DNA from: Streptomyces sp. CB01881
GTDB taxonomy: Bacteria > Actinomycetota > Actinomycetes > Streptomycetales > Streptomycetaceae
DNA length: 64,000 nucleotides
Assembly (NCBI RefSeq): GCF_002953255.1
Contig: NZ_CP026498.1
Coordinates: 9,683,605 to 9,747,604 of the forward strand
Direction of reading: 5' to 3'
The position numbers and the translations under genes are program-made. Below, piece by piece: positions 42,716 to 50,713 of this stretch. The number at the start of each line of letters is the position of its first letter. Within the stretch, counting starts at the first letter, position 1. A model generated the notes under the pieces. The model made no database searches, was not told the origin of the DNA, and saw only the letters and a program-made list of their open reading frames with translations.

Positions 42716-44320
42716 TCAGGCGCCGGGCGCGGCCACCCGCTCCTCCTGCCCGGCGGCCGGGGCCGGCTCCGCGGTGACCCGCGTGCCGGGGTGGAGCAGC
42801 GCGCACACGAACGCGACGCCGAGCGCCGCCGCCATGCCGTACAGCACCGGGCCGTTGGCCTCGGCGAAGGCGTGGCGGACGGCGTCGATCATCTCGGCGG
42901 AGGCGCCGGACGCGCCGCCCTGGCCGCCGCCCTCGCCGTGGCCGGTGATGCTCTTGGTGATCTCCTCCGCGGTGCCGTGCGCGACCTCGGCCGGCACGCC
43001 GTGCGCCAGCAGGGTGTCCTGGATGTTCGCAGTGGTGCTGTGCAGCAGGACGGTGCCCAGCACGGCCATGCCGAGGCTGGCCGAGTAGTTGCGCACGGTC
43101 TGGGTGATGCCGGTGACCTCACCGTACGAGGCGCCGATCGCGCGGTTGACGGCGTCCGTCGAGGCGGGCGTGAGCAGCAGGCCGATGCCGAGGCCGGCCA
43201 GCGCGATGTACGGCCACTGGGCGCCCAGCGACAGGTCGGTGATCTTGCCGGCCCAGAGCGCGAAGCCCACGGCGCCGACCGCGGTGCCCACCATCATCGG
43301 CGGCCGGGCGCCGACGCGGTCGAGCAGCCGGCCGCCGAGCTGCGAGCCGGGGGCGAAGCCGGCGAAGAACACCAGCAGGTAGAGGCCGGCGTCGTTGGCC
43401 GACTGGTTGAGCGCCACCTGCGAGTAGACCGAGGCGAAGAAGAACACCGGGACGAACGCGATCATCGCGAAGAACAGCACCGCGTTGTCGGCCGCGAAGG
43501 CGCGGTCGGCGAAGACCCGGAGCTTGATCAGCGGGTCCTGGGTGCGCAGCTCGAACAGGACGAACAGCACCATCACGGCGAGGCCGCCGGCGATGCAGAG
43601 CCAGGTGGCCGGGCTGTCCCAGCCCCAGGTCGCGGCCTGCTGGAGGCCGAGCACGCTCAGGGCCATGCCGACCGCCACCAGCGCGGCGCCCACCCAGTCG
43701 ATCGGCTCACGGCGCGGGGTGTTGCGGATCTTCGCCATCAGCGTCAGGACGATCGCGATGACGGCCATCGGCACGTTGACCCAGAAGATCGCCCGCCAGG
43801 TCCAGCTGGTCAGCCAGCCACCGAGGATCGGGCCGACCGCGGTGAGACCGCCGGCCACGCCGAAGAAGAGCGCCAGCGCGCGGCCGCGCCGCTGCACCGG
43901 GAAGACCTCCACCACCACGGCGAGCGCGGCCGGGAACATCAGCGCCGCGCCGAGGCCCTGGAGCGCCCGGAAGACGATCAGCCAGGTCTGCGCCGCGCTG
44001 CCGGTGGGCACCGCGCCACACAGGGCCGAGGCGGCCACGAAGGTCAGCGTGCCGACCAGCGCCATCCGCTTGTGGCCGAGCACGTCCGCCAGCCGCCCGC
44101 CGAGGGCGAAGAACGCCGCCAGCGCCAGCAGGTACGAGTTGACCACCCACTGCATGCCGACCGAGGAGAGGCCGAGTTCGTGGATGATGTCGGGCGCGGC
44201 GATGGAGACGATGGTCTGGTCGATGAAGGTCATCGAGACCGCGAAGAGCATGCCTGCCAGTGTCAGTGACTGACTGGCGGCCACAGGTGTCGAGGTGGCC
44301 GGAGCGTTCTCGGACCGCAC
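42716..44320 (-). CDS. MFS exporter, DHA2 (14-TM, EmrB/QacA) family
   Basis: 534 residues from GTG 44320, chosen for AAGGGA 9 nt upstream; the frame extends 19 codons further. It has 14 hydrophobic helices, with motif MTFIDQTIVSIAAPDI (motif D1), GGRLADVLGHKRM (motif A) and FRALQGLGAALMFPAALA (motif C region). Such proteins export drugs and natural products by proton antiport. It lies downstream of the NRPS genes on the same strand, so it may export the NRPS product or give self-resistance, although the NRPS carries its own MFS domain. Confidence 0.9.
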   Translation of the reverse strand: MRSENAPATSTPVAASQSLTLAGMLFAVSMTFIDQTIVSIAAPDIIHELGLSSVGMQWVVNSYLLALAAFFALGGRLADVLGHKRMALVGTLTFVAASALCGAVPTGSAAQTWLIVFRALQGLGAALMFPAALAVVVEVFPVQRRGRALALFFGVAGGLTAVGPILGGWLTSWTWRAIFWVNVPMAVIAIVLTLMAKIRNTPRREPIDWVGAALVAVGMALSVLGLQQAATWGWDSPATWLCIAGGLAVMVLFVLFELRTQDPLIKLRVFADRAFAADNAVLFFAMIAFVPVFFFASVYSQVALNQSANDAGLYLLVFFAGFAPGSQLGGRLLDRVGARPPMMVGTAVGAVGFALWAGKITDLSLGAQWPYIALAGLGIGLLLTPASTDAVNRAIGASYGEVTGITQTVRNYSASLGMAVLGTVLLHSTTANIQDTLLAHGVPAEVAHGTAEEITKSITGHGEGGGQGGASGASAEMIDAVRHAFAEANGPVLYGMAAALGVAFVCALLHPGTRVTAEPAPAAGQEERVAAPGA

Positions 44321-44506
44321 GGGTTCCCGTCCCTTTCGTTCGATGGGTATGGCGGCAGGGCTCCGCCGCCGGTTCACCCCGTCCGGCCCCGCCCGTACCG
44401 CGAACTGACACGGCGTCTCGCCGGTCAGCGGACACTATGTCACCCGGATGGCCGCCCCGCACGCCGGAGGGACGGCCGAATCGACACCGGTGTAGTTTAC
44501 GGGCCG

Positions 44507-44680
44507 TCAGACCTCTCGGAGTCCCGGGCTCCCGGCCTCGGTCACGAAGGACGCGGCGGTGGCCAACGTCCCGTCCGGGGTGGTGATGTGGGACACCGTC
44601 CGGAAGTCGGCGCGGGCGTGCTCCGGGGTGAGGGTGACCGTCGTGTAGCCGCGCAGTCCGTTGTAGAACCGGACGTTTGC
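44507..44680 (-). pseudogene. C-terminal remnant of a PhoD-like alkaline phosphatase
   Basis: The stretch NVRFYNGLRGYTTVTLTPEH then FRTVSHITTPDGTLATAASF and ASFVTEAGSPGL matches, from memory, the C-terminal end of PhoD-family phosphatases (normally over 500 residues). Nothing before it has the catalytic region, and the upstream frame is Arg/Ala-rich noise. It is a leftover between the MFS and MbtH genes. Confidence 0.65.
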
Positions 44681-44776
44681 CGCACCCGCCGCGCAGGAGC
44701 GCGGCGCCCGGGCGGCCGGACGCCCGGGACGGCCGAACACCCGGGCACCGGCGATCCGGAGCCCGGGCGGCGGCGG

Positions 44777-44971
44777 TCAGCAGCTCAGACGGCGGCGCAG
44801 GCTGAGCGGGCGGATGTCCGGCCAGACCTGGTCGACGTGGGCGGTGCACTCCTCCTCGCCGCCGCTGAAGCCCTCGGCCCGCCAGCCGGCCGGCACCGGG
44901 GTGCCGGCCGGCCAGAGTGCGTGCTGCTCCTCGTCGTTGACGACGACCTGGTACTGGGCTTCGGTGCTCAC
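44777..44971 (-). CDS. MbtH-family NRPS accessory protein
   Basis: 64 residues from ATG 44971. Signature features: the YQVVVNDEEQHALWP opening, PAGW, then VDQVWPDIRPLSLR. The three conserved Trp and the SLW/ALWP segment are present. MbtH proteins bind the adenylation domain and are needed for its folding or activity. It is 126 nt downstream of the NRPS/MFS gene and on the same strand, so it most likely serves that locus. Confidence 0.95.
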   Translation of the reverse strand: MSTEAQYQVVVNDEEQHALWPAGTPVPAGWRAEGFSGGEEECTAHVDQVWPDIRPLSLRRRLSC

Positions 44972-45097
44972 GGAGTACTCCTTGCCGGAGGGGGTGGGAG
45001 CCCGGCGGCCGGGGGGCCGCCGGACGTCGGGCGTCGGGATCGGGGTCGGGCTTGGACGTCGGGCGACGGATCCGAGGCGTCCGGGCGGTCGGACGGG

Positions 45098-48000
45098 TCA
45101 GCCGGAGAGCGCCTCGGAACGGTCGGCCTGCGCGGCCCTGCGGGCGGCCGCGAGGCGGGCGCGCTCCCGCAGGCCGACCAGGTCGTCCGGCTCCGCGTCG
45201 GGCACGTCCCGGTCGAACCGGGCCAGGGCGGGCAGGCGCAGGCCGACCGCCACCAGGACCAGCATCGCCAGGCCGAACAGCAGGTACATCACCGCGATGC
45301 CGCGTCCGGGCCCGGTGCCGATCAGCGGGCCGAAGACCCCGGCGAGCGCACCGCCGTCGTCCATCAGCGGGCCGAACACCGCCGAGCCCAGCGGGGCGAT
45401 CACGCCGTGCCCGAGCGGCAGGGTGGACCAGGCGACGAGCGTGTTGAGCGCGAACACCCGGCCGTGGAACCGCTGCGGCACCTTGACCTGGACGATCGTC
45501 GAGTAGACGCCGTTGACCAGCGTCAGCGCGAAGGACATCCCGAACGCCCCGGCGGCGATCACCCAGAGCCCGGCGTGCAGGCCGGTGAAGGCGCAGGCCA
45601 GCGAGAGCAGCGCGGCGAGCCCGAGCATGCCGCGCAGCCGGTGCCGGCGCGGCCCGCCCCAGAAGCCCATCGCGATGCCGCCGAGCAGCGCCCCCGCCCC
45701 GCCCGCGACGGCCACCCGGGCGGCGCCGTCGAGGTCGGAGAAGGCCAGCACCATCGGGGTGACCAGCAGGAACAGCGGCGCCAGGAAGACGTTCAGGCCG
45801 GCGAACCAGAGCAGCATCGAGCGGAAGCCCCGGTTGTGCCAGGAGTAGCCGAAGCCCTGCCGGATCTCCTCGGTGAGCGACTCGCGCCTGGTCCAGGGCA
45901 GCGTCCTCGGGAACCTCACCGCGAGCAGCACGCCGATCGCCAGCGCGTAGCTCACCACGTCGATGACCAGGATGCCGCGCAGGCCGATCGCCGCCATCAG
46001 CGCGACCGCCACCAGCGGGACGACGAACTGTGCCGCACCGAAGGCGAGTTGGACGATTCCGTTGGCGTGGCCGAGGTACTGCTTGGGCACGATCTGGGGC
46101 ACCGCGGAGGCGTAGGCGAGCCGTTGGAAGGTGAGCGCCACGGAGAGCACGCCGAGCAGGACGTAGACCTCCCAGGAGTGCAGCTGCCCGGCGACCAGCA
46201 GGGCCAGCATCCCGGCCTGGGTGGCCCCCGCCGCGACGTCGCCGGCCAGCATCACCTTCCGGCGGTCCAGCCGGTCCACCAGCGCGCCGGCCAGCGGGCC
46301 GACGAGGATGCCGGGCAGCATGGCGATCACCGCGTAGAGCGCGTACCGGGCCATCGAGCCGGTCTCCAGCAGGATCCAGACCGGCAGGGCGAACTCGGTG
46401 AGCGCCGAGCCGGTGATCGAGACCAGCTGGCCGGCGGCGACGGCCAGGAAGCGGCGCATGCTGGGCTGCGGGCCGTCGTCGGCCACGGTCTGCGCCGCAG
46501 GCTCCGGGCCGTCCGCGGCGGGGGCCGGCGGACCGGTCTCGCCGTGGAACCACCAGGAGGAGTCCGGACCCGGCGCGGGCAGCCGGTCCGTCGCGCCGTC
46601 CAGGACGGCCCGGTGCACGGTGGTGACCGCCTCGGCGACCTCGTCCGCGCGGTACTTGACGAAGAAGTGCCCGCCCTGGTCGAGCACCGCGACGGCCGAA
46701 CGCTCGGCGAGCAGCAGCCACTCGCGGTAGCGCTCCTGGTAGAAGTCGGCGGCCGGGTCGCGGTCGCCGACCAGCGAGATCATCGGCGCCCTCAGCCGCG
46801 GCGCGCCCGCGTCCACCTCGGCGATGGCCCGGGTGAAGTACTCCTCGGCGGCCTGGGAGTCGCGGCGCATGTTGCCGACGATGAACCGGACCTGGTCCTG
46901 GTCGAGTTCGGAGGTGTCGACGCCCATGCCGGTCAGCCAGTTGACGTAGACCCGGTCGCCGAGCAGCGGCTCCAGCGAGGCCAGCCGGCTCAGCGTGGTG
47001 AGCACCTTGCTCCGCGGCTTGGCGAAGGGGAACTGCGCGCCGGCGTAGACGGCTTCGAGCTCGCGCCCGGAGGCCTCCAGCAGCCGGGCGGTGGCGACGG
47101 CGAGCGCCGTGCCGACCCCGCAGTGGCCGTAGACCACCACCGGGCCCTCGACCCGCTCGCGGACCTCCCGGGCCAGCTGCTCGGCCAGTTCGTCGAAGGG
47201 CAGGTGCTCCTCGGTGACGCCGATGTCGTGGCCGGGGATGGCCACCGCCCACAGCTCGGTGCCGGCCGGCAGCAGGTCGGCGACCGGCTGGTAGACCACC
47301 GCGCTGCCGCCGCCGTACGGGACGCAGACCAGGGTGAGCCGGCGGCGGTCGGCGGGCACCGGCCGGGTGAGCCGGTGCAGCAGCCTGCGCGGGCCGCGGT
47401 CCTGCTCGGAGAGGTCCGCCAGGGCGGCGAGGTCGCGCACCGTCCGGCAGGTGAAGAGGTCCATCACGGAGATCGGGCGGGCGCCGGCCTCGGTGAGCCG
47501 CTTGCGGGCCTTGGCGACCACCTGGGTGGCGAGCAGCGAGTGGCCGCCGAGGTCGAAGAAGTCCTCGTCCGTGCCGACCTCGGGCAGGCCCAGCACCTCG
47601 GCCCAGATCCCGGCGAGCACCCGCTCGGCCTCGGTCACGGGCTTCTGCACCCCGCCCCCGGCCCGGCGCAGCTTCGGGGCGGGCAGGGCGCGGCGGTCCA
47701 GCTTGCCGTTGGGGGTGAGCGGCAGGGCCGCCAGCACGGGGAAGGCGGTGGGCACCTGGTGGTCGGGCAGCGAGAGCTTGAGCGTCGAGCGCAGGGCGGC
47801 CGGATCGGGCTCCTCGGCCCCCGGCTCCAGAAGGACGTAGCCGACCAGGCGCTTGTCGCCGGGGTTGTCCTCGCGGACGATCACGGCGGCGTCGGCGATG
47901 CCGGGCTGGGCGCGGAGCAGGGCCTCGGTCTCGCCGGGCTCGATCCGCAGGCCGCGGATCTTCACCTGCTGGTCGATCCGGCCGAGGTGTTCGAGGGTGC

Positions 48001-50713
48001 CGTCGGGGCGGCGGCGGGCGAGGTCGCCGGTGCGGTAGAGGCGGGAGCCGGGCGGGCCGTAGGGGTCGGGGACGAAGCGGGCGGCGGTGAGGCCCGGGCG
48101 GCGGTGGTAGCCGAGGGCCACGGCGGTGCCGCCGATGTGGAGTTCGCCGGGGGCGCCGGGCGGGACGGGCCGCAGCGCCCGGTCGAGCACGTAGAGGCGG
48201 GTGTTGTCGATCGGCAGGCCGATCGGGACGGTCTCCAGCGGGCCTTCGCACTCCCAGGAGGAGACGTCGACGGCGGCCTCGGTCGGCCCGTACAGGTTGG
48301 CGAGCGCGCAGCCCGGCAGCCGGGCGGTGAACTCCCGTGCGGTGTCCGGTGGGAGGGCCTCGCCGCTGCAGACGACGCGGCGCAGCGCGGTGCACTTCTC
48401 CACCTCGTCCTCGGCGAGGAACACGGTGAGCATGGCGGGCACGAAGTGGGCGACGGTGACGCCGGCGCGGGCGATCAGGTCGCGCAGGTAGCCGGCGTCC
48501 TTCTGTCCGCCGGGCTTGGCGAGGACGATCCGGGCGCCGGTGGCCAGCGGCCAGAAGAACTCCCAGACGGACACGTCGAATCCGGCCGGGGTCTTCTGCA
48601 GGACGGCGTCGCCGGGGCCGATCCGGTAGGCGTCCTGCATCCAGCGGAGCCGGTTGGCGATGCCGCGGTGGGTGTTGGGCACGCCCTTGGGGCGGCCGGT
48701 GGAACCGGAGGTGTAGATCAGGTAGGCGGTGTCGTCGGGCGCCGGACCGGCCGGGCGGGTCTTCGCCCTGGGCCACTCGGCGGGGTCGTCGAGCAGCAGC
48801 ACGCGGGCGGTGCAGCCCTTGGGGGTGGGGAGTCCGCGCTGGGTGAGCAGGACGGGCGCGGCGCTGTCCGCGAGCAGGAAGGCCAGGCGTTCGGCGGGGT
48901 ACTCGGGCTCCAGCGGGGTGTAGCCGGCGCCGGTGCGCAGCACGCCGAGCAGACCGGCGACGAGTTCGGGCGAGCGTTCGGCGCCGACCGCGACCAGGCT
49001 CCCCGGGCCGATCCCTTCGGCGGCCAGGCGGGCGGCGATCCGGTCGGCGGCCGCGTCGAGTTGACGGTAGGTCAGTGCGGGCCGGTCCTCGAAGGCGACG
49101 GCGACCGCGTCCGGGGTGCGGGCGATCTGCTCGGCGATCATCGCGGTCAGCGTGGTGTCCGGGCGGTCGACCGTCGTCCGGTTGAACTCCTCAAGCTCGA
49201 AGGCGCGTTCGTCCTCGGCCAGCTCGTCGAGGGTGGAGACCGGCGCGTCCGGCCGGGCGGCGACGGCGGCCAGCAGCCGGCCGAGGTGGCCGCCGAACCG
49301 GGCGATGTCGTCCTCGGTGAAGAGGTCGGTGTTGTAGTTGAAGGCGCCGGCCAGGCCGTCGGGCCACTCCTGCAGGAACAGCTCCAGGTCGAACCGGGTG
49401 CCGCTGGCGCGAACGCCGAACGGCTCGACCTCCAGCGGGAGTTCGCCGATCCCATCGCGGGTGGTGGCGTAGTTCTGCACGGCCAGGACGGCCTGGAACA
49501 CCGGCGGACGGCTGACGTCGCGGGGCACCTTCAGCTCGGTGACCAGCTGGGCGAAGGGCAGCTCCTGGTGGGCGTAGGCCTCCAGGCAGGTCTCCCGGGT
49601 GCGCCGCAGCAGCTCACTGAAGGACGGGTCGCCGCCGAGCCGGGCGGGCAGCGCCAGCACGTTGACGAACATGCCGACGAGCGGTTCGAGTTCGGGCTCG
49701 GGGCGGCCGGCGATGGGCGAGCCGACAGCGAAGTCGGTCTGGCCGCTGTAGCGGGCCAGCAGGGCCTGGAAGGCGGCCAGCAGCACCATGTGGACGGTGG
49801 CATCGTGGCGCCTGCCGAGGGCGGTGAGCTCGTCCAGCAGGGCCCGGTCGACGCGGAAGCCGTGGCCGGCGCCGTCGAAGGTCTGCCGGGGCGGGCGGGG
49901 GCGGGAGAAGGCCAGTTCGAGCGGCTCGACGCCGGCCAGCTCACCGGCCCAGTGGGCGACCTCGGCGGCGAGCCGGTCCCCGCTCAGGCGTTCCCGCTGC
50001 CAGATCGCGAAGTCACCGTACTGGACGGCGAGTTCCGGCAGCGGGTCGAGTCTGCCGGCCGCGTAGGCGGCGTAGCCGCGGAGCACCTCGCCGACCAGCA
50101 CCTCGCTGGACCATCCGTCGCTCACGCTGTGGTGGACCACCAGCAGCAGGAGGTGGTCGTCCTCGGCGAGCCGGACGAGCAGGGCGCGCAGCAGCGGCCC
50201 GGCCTCCAGGTCGAACGGCACGGCGGCCGCGGCGTCGACCAGTCGGCCGGCCTCGTCCTCGTCCGCCGCCTCGGCGGTGACCAGGTCGAACGGCGCGGGC
50301 TCGGCGATCTCCAGCACCGGGCGGCCGTCCTCGGTGGCCGGGTAGCGCGAGCGCAGCGTCTCGTGGCGGGCGACCGAGGCGTCCAGCGCGCGGCGCAGCG
50401 CGCCGGTGTCCAGCGGGCCGCGCAGCCGGCGGGTGACCGGGATGTTGTAGGCGGAGGTGCCGGGCGCGAACTGCTCCATGAACCAGAGGCGTTCCTGGGC
50501 GAAGGAGAGCGGCACGGTGGCGTCGGCGGCCCGCCGCGGGACGGCCTGGCGGGGCGCGGTGCGCGCCTTGAGGCGGCGGCTGAGCAGCTCCCGCTTCGCG
50601 GCGGAGAGCTTCGCCGGGGACGGCGCCTCCGCTCCCGCGACGGGGGTGCCCGCGCCCCCCGGTGCGCCCGCGCTCACTGGTGTGTCGGCACTCACTGGTG
50701 CGTCGGTGCTCAT
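45098..50713 (-). CDS. NRPS module fused to MFS transporter (C-A-T-TE-MFS)
   Basis: 1871 residues from ATG 50713, overlapping the upstream NRPS stop by 4 nt. Condensation domain (about 55-490; VHHSVSDGW active site); adenylation (about 530-1010; YTSGSTGRPKG, NGKLDRR). Its pocket residues read by alignment to GrsA as D-V-W-H-V-S-L-V-D, the serine code. Carrier domain GGHSLL with Ser1059. Thioesterase (about 1115-1370) has GHCGVG with Cys1198 in the usual Ser position. From about residue 1418 comes a 12-helix MFS domain (MRRFLAVAAGQLVSITGSAL; VDRLDRRKVM) of the EntS-like group. The C-A(Ser)-T-TE layout is like EntF. Product unknown. Confidence 0.9.
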   Translation of the reverse strand: MSTDAPVSADTPVSAGAPGGAGTPVAGAEAPSPAKLSAAKRELLSRRLKARTAPRQAVPRRAADATVPLSFAQERLWFMEQFAPGTSAYNIPVTRRLRGPLDTGALRRALDASVARHETLRSRYPATEDGRPVLEIAEPAPFDLVTAEAADEDEAGRLVDAAAAVPFDLEAGPLLRALLVRLAEDDHLLLLVVHHSVSDGWSSEVLVGEVLRGYAAYAAGRLDPLPELAVQYGDFAIWQRERLSGDRLAAEVAHWAGELAGVEPLELAFSRPRPPRQTFDGAGHGFRVDRALLDELTALGRRHDATVHMVLLAAFQALLARYSGQTDFAVGSPIAGRPEPELEPLVGMFVNVLALPARLGGDPSFSELLRRTRETCLEAYAHQELPFAQLVTELKVPRDVSRPPVFQAVLAVQNYATTRDGIGELPLEVEPFGVRASGTRFDLELFLQEWPDGLAGAFNYNTDLFTEDDIARFGGHLGRLLAAVAARPDAPVSTLDELAEDERAFELEEFNRTTVDRPDTTLTAMIAEQIARTPDAVAVAFEDRPALTYRQLDAAADRIAARLAAEGIGPGSLVAVGAERSPELVAGLLGVLRTGAGYTPLEPEYPAERLAFLLADSAAPVLLTQRGLPTPKGCTARVLLLDDPAEWPRAKTRPAGPAPDDTAYLIYTSGSTGRPKGVPNTHRGIANRLRWMQDAYRIGPGDAVLQKTPAGFDVSVWEFFWPLATGARIVLAKPGGQKDAGYLRDLIARAGVTVAHFVPAMLTVFLAEDEVEKCTALRRVVCSGEALPPDTAREFTARLPGCALANLYGPTEAAVDVSSWECEGPLETVPIGLPIDNTRLYVLDRALRPVPPGAPGELHIGGTAVALGYHRRPGLTAARFVPDPYGPPGSRLYRTGDLARRRPDGTLEHLGRIDQQVKIRGLRIEPGETEALLRAQPGIADAAVIVREDNPGDKRLVGYVLLEPGAEEPDPAALRSTLKLSLPDHQVPTAFPVLAALPLTPNGKLDRRALPAPKLRRAGGGVQKPVTEAERVLAGIWAEVLGLPEVGTDEDFFDLGGHSLLATQVVAKARKRLTEAGARPISVMDLFTCRTVRDLAALADLSEQDRGPRRLLHRLTRPVPADRRRLTLVCVPYGGGSAVVYQPVADLLPAGTELWAVAIPGHDIGVTEEHLPFDELAEQLAREVRERVEGPVVVYGHCGVGTALAVATARLLEASGRELEAVYAGAQFPFAKPRSKVLTTLSRLASLEPLLGDRVYVNWLTGMGVDTSELDQDQVRFIVGNMRRDSQAAEEYFTRAIAEVDAGAPRLRAPMISLVGDRDPAADFYQERYREWLLLAERSAVAVLDQGGHFFVKYRADEVAEAVTTVHRAVLDGATDRLPAPGPDSSWWFHGETGPPAPAADGPEPAAQTVADDGPQPSMRRFLAVAAGQLVSITGSALTEFALPVWILLETGSMARYALYAVIAMLPGILVGPLAGALVDRLDRRKVMLAGDVAAGATQAGMLALLVAGQLHSWEVYVLLGVLSVALTFQRLAYASAVPQIVPKQYLGHANGIVQLAFGAAQFVVPLVAVALMAAIGLRGILVIDVVSYALAIGVLLAVRFPRTLPWTRRESLTEEIRQGFGYSWHNRGFRSMLLWFAGLNVFLAPLFLLVTPMVLAFSDLDGAARVAVAGGAGALLGGIAMGFWGGPRRHRLRGMLGLAALLSLACAFTGLHAGLWVIAAGAFGMSFALTLVNGVYSTIVQVKVPQRFHGRVFALNTLVAWSTLPLGHGVIAPLGSAVFGPLMDDGGALAGVFGPLIGTGPGRGIAVMYLLFGLAMLVLVAVGLRLPALARFDRDVPDAEPDDLVGLRERARLAAARRAAQADRSEALSG

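Noticed and set aside
43707..48776. 1689-codon minus-strand ORF
   Set aside because: Out-of-frame reading across the NRPS and MFS genes; no domain and strongly Arg/Pro-biased.
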